From an uncultured Gammaproteobacteria bacterium (lineage in GTDB: Bacteria > Pseudomonadota > Gammaproteobacteria > HK1): 64,000 bases of DNA. Shown piece after piece: positions 1-7,415 of the stretch. Position 1 is the first letter of the stretch; each line of letters opens with the position of its first letter. Made by a program: the position numbers and the translations under genes. The notes under the pieces were generated by a model. It ran no database searches. It saw nothing but the letters and a program-made list of their open reading frames with translations, and was not told where the DNA came from. The stretch spans positions 62,001-126,000 of the forward strand of contig CAMYJH010000023.1 of the NCBI GenBank assembly GCA_947258715.1, written 5' to 3'.

Positions 1-454
1 ACTCCCATCCGCCGATCAGCTCCGCCGCCGCAAGCGCGAGTCCCAGGGTTCCGATCGCAAAGTAAGGTCCGCGAAGCCCGAAGACGCATGCGCCCAGAAT
101 CACGGCGCAGAATATCGCGCCTATTCCCGCGGCGACAATGCCGAGACCCAGACCGGTGTAGTACTGGGCGTCGGTGAACTCGACCTGATAGGCGCCGAAA
201 GCAGAGGTGTATTCGCCTACCGGGGCAAACTGCGCAATCTGAACCACGGCGCTGATGTACATGCCGGCACCGAAAAAGAAAATGTTGCCCAGCGAGTTGT
301 AACCCATCTGCCCGCCCATAATGTCCCAGGTGAGGGCGAACAGAATCATCATCCACAGTACCGCAATCTGGAAGGTGTAGTTAGGAAACACCAGCGGTGC
401 CGTTATACCGGCAATAACGATAACGACATAAAGGGCGATGACCGACGGTTTCAC
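1..454 (-). CDS. livM: LivM-type branched-chain amino acid ABC transporter permease (partial, 3' end outside window)
   Basis: Membrane subunit of an ABC importer of the branched-chain amino acid/amide class, pairing with LivH in the inner membrane. The reading frame opens at a GTG (VKPSVIALYV) 5 bases after the LivH stop and stays open to the left edge, so about 151 residues are visible. It shows alternating hydrophobic segments and the LivM-type stretch LRGPYFAIGTLG. The start is inferred from tight spacing after LivH; no strong ribosome binding site is visible, and the next internal ATG would remove conserved hydrophobic sequence. The ATPase genes livG and livF would be expected beyond the left edge. 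Confidence 0.85.
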   Translation of the reverse strand, partial: MKPSVIALYVVIVIAGITAPLVFPNYTFQIAVLWMMILFALTWDIMGGQMGYNSLGNIFFFGAGMYISAVVQIAQFAPVGEYTSAFGAYQVEFTDAQYYTGLGLGIVAAGIGAIFCAVILGACVFGLRGPYFAIGTLGLALAAAELIGGWE

Positions 455-459
455 CAGCT

Positions 460-1362
460 TTACTTGACGACTTGTCGATGACGCGCTGACTGGATTTGGC
501 GATAAATCAGCACCAAGACGAGGATACAAACGACCGCCGCGACCTGAAACTCGGCGCCGAAAACAAAAGCGGAAAACTGTTCCGCCGAACCGAGAAACAG
601 GGCGCCGAAAATCACTCCCGGTAAATTACCCAAACCCGCGAGAACGACGATGATGAAGGAGCGAATGGAGTGGACGATGCCGTAGTAGGGCTGGATCACC
701 CAGATCATGGCCACCAGCACGCCGGCGGCGCCACAAATGGCCGAATTCAGTGCAAAGGTAAAGGCGTAGACCCGGTCGGTGTTCACCCCGAGTACCCGGG
801 CGGCGCGCGCATCCTGTGCGGTGGCGCGGATCGCTTTGCCCATCCGGCTTCTCTTCATGAACAGCACCACGCAGGCGGCAAGCACGCCGGCCAGAACCAA
901 AGCGATGAACTTGGTATCGGCGACCGTGACCTGGCCGCCGAAAAAGAACCGGGTTTGGAAGCCGGCGTCCGCGGTCTGCACGTCGGAACCGAATATCAGA
1001 TTCAGCGCTTGCTGAAGCACCAGCGCGAGACCAAAGGTCGCGAGCAACGAGACGAATATATCTCTTCCGATAACTCGGCGGATGATCGACACGTAGCACA
1101 GCCAACCGAATCCAAACATGAGCACAATGGCTGCAGGCAGCGCGAGAAAAGGATGGATGCCGTAATCGGCGAAGGAGGTGGCGATATACCCGCCCATGAT
1201 GACGAAGTCCCCCTGGGCAAGGTTCTTGACGTTCATCACCCCCCAGACCAGCGCCAGACCATAGGCGGCCAGCGCAAATATCGCTCCAATGAGCAACCCG
1301 TCCAGGAGCAGCTGGATGTTGAGCAGCGGCGCCTGAATCAAAAGGCTGAGATTGTCCAGCAT
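460..1362 (-). CDS. livH: LivH-type branched-chain amino acid ABC transporter permease
   Basis: A 300-residue polytopic inner-membrane permease, the usual length for LivH. The N-terminal region has the family pattern LLIGAIFALAAYGLALVWGVMNVKNLAQGDF, here read as a run of hydrophobic segments around the conserved N-x-A-Q-G-D-F loop that follows the first membrane spans. It partners LivM (5 bases downstream) and takes ligand from the binding protein encoded 85 bases upstream. A strong hairpin lies in that gap, so the permease is probably expressed less than the binding protein. Substrate is not decided by sequence: this class moves branched-chain amino acids, amides, urea and aromatic acids. 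Confidence 0.93.
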   Translation of the reverse strand: MLDNLSLLIQAPLLNIQLLLDGLLIGAIFALAAYGLALVWGVMNVKNLAQGDFVIMGGYIATSFADYGIHPFLALPAAIVLMFGFGWLCYVSIIRRVIGRDIFVSLLATFGLALVLQQALNLIFGSDVQTADAGFQTRFFFGGQVTVADTKFIALVLAGVLAACVVLFMKRSRMGKAIRATAQDARAARVLGVNTDRVYAFTFALNSAICGAAGVLVAMIWVIQPYYGIVHSIRSFIIVVLAGLGNLPGVIFGALFLGSAEQFSAFVFGAEFQVAAVVCILVLVLIYRQIQSARHRQVVK

Positions 1363-1395
1363 CGGGACCCCCGGGGTGTGAGCTCGAAAAGCAGA

Positions 1396-1423
1396 GCTGC
1401 CCCCGCCTCATGACGGGGGCAGC
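1396..1423 (-). other. Intercistronic hairpin between binding protein and livH
   Basis: GCTGCCCCCG at 1396-1405 and CGGGGGCAGC at 1414-1423 form a perfect 10-bp stem with an 8-base loop. There is no T-run after it, so it reads as an mRNA-stabilising or partial-attenuation hairpin rather than a full terminator. It lies 24 bases beyond the binding-protein stop, which fits a need for more binding protein than permease. Confidence 0.75.
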
Positions 1424-1447
1424 CAGGCGTCACTCAGCTACCGCGGC

Positions 1448-2689
1448 TTATTTGACTTTACGCGGGTACTGAACGGCGTGCGACGCCCACTTGGAGGGTG
1501 CCACTACGTTGAACTGACCATTCTGGATCTGGCGCAGCACCATCGGCTTGGCAACGTTGTTGCCCGCTTCGGAGAACTTGATTCTCCCGTAAAACGTATC
1601 CATGTCGGTTGCGGCCAGAGCGTCGCGCAGCTTGTCGGTGTCGAACGAGTTTGCGCGCTCGAACGCATCCTTCCATACCATCACCGCAGCCGAGGCCTGG
1701 GCGGACTGATACGGCACGTTCTTGTAGTCTTGGAAAGTCTTCTTGAACAGTGCGTCGTATTCGGCGGCGGTGCCGAAGTACCCGTCTTTGTAGCTCAGGG
1801 TCTCGGCCCATTGCGTCGGGCAGAGGAATCCATTGGTGGATTCTCCGAACTTCTCCACGATTTTCGCCGCTTCGCAGTGCGTGATAGCAATCATCGGCAC
1901 GTCGATCTGCATTTCCTTGATCTGCCGCGCAGCGGTCGCCGCCCCTTTTGAGTGACCCGATACGACCAGAATATCGGGCTTGACGGCTTTGACCTTGGTC
2001 AGCGTGGCGGACATGTCGGAGAGATCGCGCGGAAGCTTGTCGTCGATGACGATGTCCATGCCGTGCTTCTTGACGTCGTCGATTACACCGGCGCGGACGT
2101 CCAGCGAGAACGGGTCGTTCTCGAAAGCCATCGCCACCTTGACTTGCGAAGCCTTGCGGCCTTCCTTCTCGGCGATTTCCGCCGCCAATGCAATGGAGCT
2201 CGCAAGATACTGCTCCGAGGTCGAAAGCACCGCGAACAGATAGCGGTATCCCTGGGTGAACAGCGAGCGCGATGCGCCTTCGGCTTCCACCATGGGGATC
2301 TTGTACTTCTCGGTTACCGGGGCTACGGCCTTGGTAAGACCGGAGCTGTACGGTCCGAGCATGAACTTGACGCCGTCCTGTTTAATCAGACGTTCGGCGA
2401 GCTGGGCGCCCCGGGCAGGCGTGGATTCATCGTCGTAATAGACGACGCGGAGCTTGTAGGATTTTCCACCCACGTTGACGCCACCCATGGCATTGATGCG
2501 CTCGACGGCGAGGTCGTATCCATTCTTGGCGTGGATTCCGTTGGTAGAGTATTTACCGGTGAGAGATATGGCCGAGCCGAGGATGATCATGTTTCCCTCG
2601 ACTTTGGCCTGGGCGGGTCCGGTTACCGCCAGGGCGATTGCCGCTGCCCCAAAGGTGGCGGCCGTAAAGGTTTTAATCAGCGTTCTCAT
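1448..2689 (-). CDS. Branched-chain amino acid/amide-type ABC transporter substrate-binding protein
   Basis: Periplasmic ligand-binding protein (Peripla_BP_6/LivK class) feeding the LivHM permease downstream. The chosen start (MRTLIKTF) has GGAGGAG at 2694-2700, four bases upstream; an earlier in-frame ATG at 2716 lacks such a site. Residues 1-28 form a signal peptide ending GPAQA. The mature protein starts with the type-I binding fold (IILGSAISLTGKYS) and keeps the class pattern of ligand-loop and hinge sequence (YYDDESTPARGAQLAERLI; GPYSSGLTKAVAP). Length is 413 residues, normal for the class. Ligand cannot be assigned from sequence. It is the first gene of the operon, with its promoter expected in 2690-3078. 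Confidence 0.92.
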   Translation of the reverse strand: MRTLIKTFTAATFGAAAIALAVTGPAQAKVEGNMIILGSAISLTGKYSTNGIHAKNGYDLAVERINAMGGVNVGGKSYKLRVVYYDDESTPARGAQLAERLIKQDGVKFMLGPYSSGLTKAVAPVTEKYKIPMVEAEGASRSLFTQGYRYLFAVLSTSEQYLASSIALAAEIAEKEGRKASQVKVAMAFENDPFSLDVRAGVIDDVKKHGMDIVIDDKLPRDLSDMSATLTKVKAVKPDILVVSGHSKGAATAARQIKEMQIDVPMIAITHCEAAKIVEKFGESTNGFLCPTQWAETLSYKDGYFGTAAEYDALFKKTFQDYKNVPYQSAQASAAVMVWKDAFERANSFDTDKLRDALAATDMDTFYGRIKFSEAGNNVAKPMVLRQIQNGQFNVVAPSKWASHAVQYPRKVK

Positions 2690-3078
2690 TGGGCTCCTCC
2701 ATAGCTTGGTATGCATGACTCTTATTTGTCAGCCCGGGCGGCATCGGCCCGCGCATAATGGGGTCAATTCAATCAAATTGTTAGCGCACCCGATCCTACC
2801 CGCTTGGCCCGAGCGGGGAAAGTAACCACCACGAGCGAATCGGCATCGATGTTGTGACGCGCCAGTTCGGAAAACCTGCATCGGCGGTGGTGCTTTCTCT
2901 CCCTAACTTGGACAGGGAAGTTTAAAAATACGGAGCGTGTGGGCGACGTCAGGACTTAAAGCTGCCGAGGTATTGATACCGGCTCGCTCAGCGTTGCGGC
3001 GGGGCTAAAGGAAAAGAAAGCGAACGCCTGGCCGGGGTTGTAACCGGTCAAAGTGCCTGCTTCAGCTGGTGAAAAGCG
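2690..3078. other. Intergenic region upstream of the liv-type operon
   Basis: No gene seen in these 389 bases. They must hold the leftward promoter of the binding-protein operon, but no convincing -35/-10 pair was found by eye. A 6-bp hairpin (CCCGCT at 2799-2804 with AGCGGG at 2812-2817) sits in the expected leader. The right part is the 3' flank of the FHA gene; no T-run terminator is visible there. Confidence 0.5.
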
Positions 3079-4017
3079 TTAACTGCCTCTTATTGTGGAG
3101 ATCGCGCTGTTCGAGTTTCGTGCTGCCTCCGGGCAGATGCCGTCACCGTCAGTCACTGCGCGCGACCCGTCGGCAAACACGGTCTGACCCATCATCGTGC
3201 CATCGGTTTCGAACATGTCGAGTAGAAGAAACTCGAACTCGTGCTTGTGAAAGCGAATGCGATCGCCGTGTTTGAGGCGAGTGTCGCCTTCGACTCTTTT
3301 ATTGTTAATGAAGGTTCCGTTTAGGCTGTTTTGGTCCGCGACCCAGAAGCAGTGTTTTTTGAATTCGATCAGTGCGTGCCGGCGCCCGATGGTAGGTTCG
3401 GGAATTGTGACGTAATTGATGCGATTGGCGTCGCTGCCCTTGATACGGCCGACCACCGTGAGCGATTCACCGAGCTCGTAGCTCGGCCTGTCAGTAACCC
3501 CGCCAAGATCATTGAGGAATGCCTTGGGGATCTGATCCTGAGGCAACTCCTTGTCGGCAGATCTGCGACGACGAATCAAAATCAATACCGCCACCAAAAC
3601 CACTCCAAGGAAGGCAGCGGCGATAAGTGCCGCGAGCCACGCGGGAAGGACGATTTTTCCGGACCGGTCGCCCGCTTCCGCGGCTGGTGAAGGGATTATC
3701 TCCCTCAGGCCCAAGCTTTCGTTCAGAGCTGCCGCCGGCGTCGCGGCGCCGATGTGCGTGCCTGCCTGCGCGAACGATTGCTTTGGCCCCGAATGCGCCG
3801 GAGTCTGAGGGTCGGCACCGAGCCCCGGGAGTGCGGGCAGGGTCGCGGTCTCCACCACAACGACGTCGTCGAGGGCGGGCAGCACCACCATCTCATCGCT
3901 GCCTGAATTATCCAGCGCCAGAATCAGATCCGCACGCGCCGCCGACGCCGGCAGCGGACACCAGGCGAACGCCAGCCACACGGTGGTTAAAAGCGCTTTC
4001 GTGAGTGTCGACCGCAA
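3079..4017 (-). CDS. Secreted/membrane-anchored FHA-domain protein
   Basis: Probable phosphothreonine-recognition protein, anchored in the inner membrane with its FHA domain in the cytoplasm. The start is taken at a TTG (4017) with GGAG six bases upstream, giving 312 residues. Order: signal-like segment 1-27, short low-complexity extracytoplasmic region about 30-120, membrane helix about 122-148 followed by RRRR stop-transfer, FHA domain about 185-265 with IGRRHALIEF and SLNGTFIN core motifs, then a tail. Just after the signal peptide sits ADLILALDNSGS, which resembles the first strand and metal site of a VWA domain, but no VWA domain follows. Stands alone, divergent from the gamma-glutamyltransferase gene. 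No partner kinase is encoded nearby. Confidence 0.8.
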   Translation of the reverse strand: MRSTLTKALLTTVWLAFAWCPLPASAARADLILALDNSGSDEMVVLPALDDVVVVETATLPALPGLGADPQTPAHSGPKQSFAQAGTHIGAATPAAALNESLGLREIIPSPAAEAGDRSGKIVLPAWLAALIAAAFLGVVLVAVLILIRRRRSADKELPQDQIPKAFLNDLGGVTDRPSYELGESLTVVGRIKGSDANRINYVTIPEPTIGRRHALIEFKKHCFWVADQNSLNGTFINNKRVEGDTRLKHGDRIRFHKHEFEFLLLDMFETDGTMMGQTVFADGSRAVTDGDGICPEAARNSNSAISTIRGS

Positions 4018-4251
4018 TCGGAGCTCCGGCAGAATTCCGCAGAGCAAAAGTATAGAAGGCGCCCGCCGCGTCCACCGGCGCTGTGTAAACTCCTCGAACC
4101 AAGTAAGAGTGACGAACCTCGCGTTCTTTTCAGTCCGCGGTTTATCATCGCCCGCTTGTTATCAAACGGATCACGCGGCAGAGTGACCGCTCCCTGCGTC
4201 CATCGAATTGTGTCCGGCAGTATTTGCCGCAGCGGGTAAGGCAGCAGTTAG

Positions 4252-5856
4252 ATGAACCTGAATCACTATCCGTACGCGTCCAAGCGCATGCCGGTGCTGG
4301 CGGACAACGGGGCCGTTGCCACCACTCAGCCGCTGGCCGCGCAGGCGGGGCTCAAAGCGCTACAAAACGGTGGCAGCGCGGTGGACGCCGCGATTGCGAC
4401 GGCCGCCGCTCTGACCGTGCTCGAGCCCACCTCCAACGGTATCGGCAGCGACGCCTTCGCCATCGTCTGGGACGGGAACAAGCTTCACGGCTTGAACGCT
4501 TCCGGCCGCTGGCCGAGCAAATCGAGCGCTGCTTACTTGAGAGAGCAGGGATTTGATGCCGTGCCCGAGCGCGGTTGGTCCAGTGTCACCGTTCCCGGCG
4601 CGCCCGCCGCCTGGGAAGACCTGCACCAGCGCTTTGGCCGTCTCGAGATGAACGATCTGCTTCAGCCGGCGATTGCTTATGCCGACTCCGGGTTTCCGGT
4701 ATCGCCGGTGATTGCTCACCTCTGGAACGAGGCCAGCTCCCTGTTCCTGGTACCCAACCGTCCCGAGTTCGACGGCTGGCGTCAGACCTTTGCTCCGGAT
4801 GGCCGGTCGCCCCGGGCGGGGGAGCGCTTCTCCAGCGCTGGCCACGCCTGGACGCTCAAAACGCTGGTGGCCCGGGGCATACGCGACTTCTACCAAGGAG
4901 AGGTGGCCGAGCGCATAACTGTTTACGCCAAGGCTTCGGGCGGAGATCTGACCGCTGACGACCTGGCGGCGCACCGAAGCCAATGGGTCGAGCCCATCTC
5001 CACCGCCTACAGCGACTGCAGGGTGTGGGAAATACCTCCCAACGGCCAGGGGATCGCGGCGCTGATTGCGCTCGCCATTCTCGATCAAATGGATCTGCAC
5101 GAACACGATCACGCGAGCGCGCCTTTGTGGCACCTGCAGATCGAAGCGATGAAGCTCGGCTTCGCCGACGCTTACCGCTATGTGGCCGATCCGGACCGTG
5201 CCGAGGTGCCGACCAACGGGCTTCTGGACGACGCTTACATCCGCTCGCGCCGCGCGCTGATTGGAGACCAGGCACGGCTGCCGGAGGCCGGGCGCCCGCC
5301 CGCCGGGGGCACCGTTTATCTGTGCACCGCCGACCGTGACGGCATGATGGTGAGCTACATTCAGTCCAACTACATGGGCTTCGGCAGCGGCGTGGTGGTG
5401 CCCGAAACCGGGATCTCGCTGCAAAACCGTGGCGCCGGTTTTACCCTGGAGCCGGGACACCGAAACGAGGCGGCGGGGGGCAAACGGCCGCGCCACACCA
5501 TTCTGCCCGGGTTTCTTACCCGCAACGGCGACGCCGTGGGTCCCTTCGGGGTCATGGCCGGGGAAATGCAGCCCCAGGGCCACCTGCAGGTCATCTCCGG
5601 CATGCTCGACCACGACTTCAATCCGCAGGCGGTGCTGGACGCGCCGCGCTGGCGGATCCGCGACGGACTGCAAGTCGACGTCGAGCCGGCGGTGGATCCA
5701 GGCGTGGTGGCCGCGCTGCAAGCCCGTGGCCACCGCGTGGTGATGGCGCCGAACTCATACTCCTTTGGCCGCGGGCAAATTATCGAGCGGCGTGAGAACG
5801 GGGTCTATGTCGCCGCCAGCGAGCCCCGGGCCGACGGCGCCGCGGTGGGGTACTGA
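4252..5856 (+). CDS. Gamma-glutamyltransferase family protein (Ntn hydrolase)
   Basis: A 534-residue member of the gamma-glutamyltranspeptidase/cephalosporin-acylase family, which cleaves gamma-glutamyl or related amide bonds after self-processing at a threonine. The expected nucleophile is Thr354 in GGTVYLCTADRDG, the start of the small subunit. The large subunit carries the family motifs near the N-terminus (NGGSAVDAAIATAAALTVLEP, written here as a description of the A-rich helix after NGG). No export signal is visible, so it is likely cytoplasmic, unlike the classical periplasmic enzyme. The stop is 11 bases before an SDR gene, so the two probably form one operon. Substrate is not clear: true glutathione cleavage is only one possibility. 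Confidence 0.88.
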   Translation: MNLNHYPYASKRMPVLADNGAVATTQPLAAQAGLKALQNGGSAVDAAIATAAALTVLEPTSNGIGSDAFAIVWDGNKLHGLNASGRWPSKSSAAYLREQGFDAVPERGWSSVTVPGAPAAWEDLHQRFGRLEMNDLLQPAIAYADSGFPVSPVIAHLWNEASSLFLVPNRPEFDGWRQTFAPDGRSPRAGERFSSAGHAWTLKTLVARGIRDFYQGEVAERITVYAKASGGDLTADDLAAHRSQWVEPISTAYSDCRVWEIPPNGQGIAALIALAILDQMDLHEHDHASAPLWHLQIEAMKLGFADAYRYVADPDRAEVPTNGLLDDAYIRSRRALIGDQARLPEAGRPPAGGTVYLCTADRDGMMVSYIQSNYMGFGSGVVVPETGISLQNRGAGFTLEPGHRNEAAGGKRPRHTILPGFLTRNGDAVGPFGVMAGEMQPQGHLQVISGMLDHDFNPQAVLDAPRWRIRDGLQVDVEPAVDPGVVAALQARGHRVVMAPNSYSFGRGQIIERRENGVYVAASEPRADGAAVGY

Positions 5857-5867
5857 GCGCCGATTCC

Positions 5868-6638
5868 GTGCAGCAGGCGCTTTTCTCCCTAAAAGGGCGA
5901 GTCGCCCTGGTCACCGGAGCATCCGGGGGCCTGGGCCGTCACTTCGCTGCGACCCTGGCGGGCGCAGGCGCGCGGGTCGCGCTGTGCGCCCGGAACATGG
6001 ATTCTCTCCAGCAGGCCGCCAAGGAAATCCGCGCCGCGGGCGGTGAGGGTATAGCGCTGCAAATGGACGTTCGCGACCCGGATTCGGTATCGCAGGCGTT
6101 TGAAGGCGCCCGCTCGCGTCTGGGGACGGTGACCGTGTTGGTGAACAACTCCGGCGTCGCTGGCGCCGAGCGGGCCCTGGACGTGGACGAAGCCAGCTGG
6201 GACCGGGTGCTGGAGACGAATCTCAAAGGCGCCTGGCGGGTGGCCCAGACCGCGGCAAAGGGAATGCTGGCGGCGGATACCGGTGGCAGCATCATCAACA
6301 TCGCCTCCATCCTGGCCTTCAGGGTTGCCGGCGGAGTGAGTCCTTACGCCGCTTCCAAGGCCGGTCTGGTTCAGCTCACCCGGGCACTGGCGCTGGAGCT
6401 GGCGCGTCACGAAATACGGGTTAACGCGATCGCCCCCGGCTATTTCGCCACCGACATGAACAGGGCGTTCTTCGAATCGCCACAGGGCGAAGCGATGATA
6501 AAGCGCATCCCCCAGCGCCGCGTCGGCGAGCCCTGGGATCTGGACGGCGCGTTGCTGTTGCTGGCCTCGGACGCCGCCGCCTACATGACCGGTACCACAA
6601 TCGTGGTCGACGGGGGGCATCTGTGCTCGACGCTTTGA
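5868..6638 (+). CDS. SDR family NAD(P)-dependent oxidoreductase
   Basis: Classical short-chain dehydrogenase/reductase of 256 residues starting at GTG, 11 bases after the gamma-glutamyltransferase stop. Visible motifs: cofactor loop TGASGGLG at 16-23, NNSG where NNAG is usual, Ser before the active site, and YAASK with Tyr160 and Lys164 as catalytic residues. The C-terminus has the FabG-like ending TGTTIVVDGGH. Gene pairing suggests it works on a product or relative of the upstream amidohydrolase, but the substrate cannot be named. It ends just before the heptamer repeat element. Confidence 0.9.
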   Translation: MQQALFSLKGRVALVTGASGGLGRHFAATLAGAGARVALCARNMDSLQQAAKEIRAAGGEGIALQMDVRDPDSVSQAFEGARSRLGTVTVLVNNSGVAGAERALDVDEASWDRVLETNLKGAWRVAQTAAKGMLAADTGGSIINIASILAFRVAGGVSPYAASKAGLVQLTRALALELARHEIRVNAIAPGYFATDMNRAFFESPQGEAMIKRIPQRRVGEPWDLDGALLLLASDAAAYMTGTTIVVDGGHLCSTL

Positions 6639-6653
6639 GCTTACGCGAAGACG

Positions 6654-6800
6654 GTAACGCGTGACCGGTAACGCGTAATGCGTGACGCGTAACGCGACTT
6701 GACAGCGTATCCGGGCCGATTAGGCTCTTCGCATCACGCATCACGCATCACGCATCACGCATCACGCATCACGCATCACGCATCACGCATCACGCATCAC
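6654..6800 (+). repeat. Two-armed heptamer repeat element, copy 1
   Basis: Left arm: six heptamers in exact phase at 6654-6695, mostly GTRAYGC. Centre: 35 unique bases at 6696-6730. Right arm: ten perfect copies of GCATCAC at 6731-6800. Because GCATCAC is the reverse complement of GTGATGC, the arms are imperfect inverted repeats. The centre is about 80% identical to that of the copy at 61964-62138 and carries TTGACA at 6699-6704 with TAGGCT at 6721-6726, spacing 16. The element sits between the SDR stop and the terminator of the convergent phasin gene. Confidence 0.95.
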
Positions 6801-6808
6801 CCAGACAT

Positions 6809-6843
6809 AAAAAAACTGCGGCCCCGTTTCCGGGGCCCCAGTT
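6809..6843 (-). terminator. Rho-independent terminator of the phasin gene
   Basis: Leftward, a 13-bp stem with one mismatch (6814-6826 with 6831-6843), a GAAA loop and then seven T. It begins about 20 bases after the phasin stop. Confidence 0.92.
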
Positions 6844-6863
6844 TTGCCTGATTCAGGTGCTTG

Positions 6864-7211
6864 TTAGGCAGCCTTGGAGACGCCCGCCTTCGCCGCGCTG
6901 TCCTTCAGAATCTTTTGGACTTCGGCGACGTAGTCGTTGCCGAGCTCCATAACCGCGTTGGCGTCTTTGGTCGCCTTCTCGGTCACGGTCTCGACATAGG
7001 CGCGATGCGCGGAGACAAAATCTTTCATGCTCTCGGCATCGTTGACCTTGAGCGCATTGCGCCAATGGTCAAGCGCCAGCTTGGAGTAGTTCTGGAACGC
7101 GCTGGCCTGCAGCTTCACCAGCTTCTCGGCCTGTTCCACCGCCACTTCGTTCATCGCCCGCACAGGCGCCATCATCTGACCGGCCTGCTCAAAAATCGCT
7201 TCGTTTTTCAT
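6864..7211 (-). CDS. phaP: Phasin family protein
   Basis: Small amphipathic granule-coating protein of polyhydroxyalkanoate inclusions. The 115 residues match the Phasin_2 family in length and pattern: MKNEAIFEQAG start, long helices rich in Ala, Lys and Glu, no signal peptide. It is a single-gene unit: its own terminator lies at 6809-6843 and a 204-base upstream region separates it from dctM. A TTGC-N3-GCAA palindrome upstream (7276-7286) may be a PhaR site. Presence implies the organism stores polyhydroxyalkanoate, though no synthase gene lies in this window. Confidence 0.9.
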   Translation of the reverse strand: MKNEAIFEQAGQMMAPVRAMNEVAVEQAEKLVKLQASAFQNYSKLALDHWRNALKVNDAESMKDFVSAHRAYVETVTEKATKDANAVMELGNDYVAEVQKILKDSAAKAGVSKAA

Positions 7212-7275
7212 ACACTTAACTCCCGTCTAAGCCAATACCAAATTCATTGTGCGGCGCAGCATAGCAACAATTCTA

Positions 7276-7286
7276 TTGCGATGCAA
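7276..7286. promoter_or_regulatory. Possible PhaR-type operator upstream of phasin
   Basis: TTGCGATGCAA is an inverted repeat (TTGC, 3-base gap, GCAA) 65 bases upstream of the phasin start. PhaR regulators are known to bind TGC/GCA-rich palindromes before phasin genes; the match here is by eye only and no phaR gene is in the window. Confidence 0.35.
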
Positions 7287-7415
7287 CATTTTTTTAAACG
7301 GCAGGGTTTTGCCTAGAGGCAGGCCCGGCGCTGCCATTAGGAAAAGGGTACGAAAACCGGCCGGGACCGTGTCAGGGACCGGGTTGCGCGATCCAGAAGC
7401 AGCGGGGCTTCCGGA

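Noticed and set aside
4360..5733. 457-codon open frame antisense to the gamma-glutamyltransferase gene
   Set aside because: Shadow frame without ribosome binding site or recognisable domain.
6731..6800. CRISPR-like array
   Set aside because: The 7-base units are directly tandem with no spacers, and no cas gene is near.
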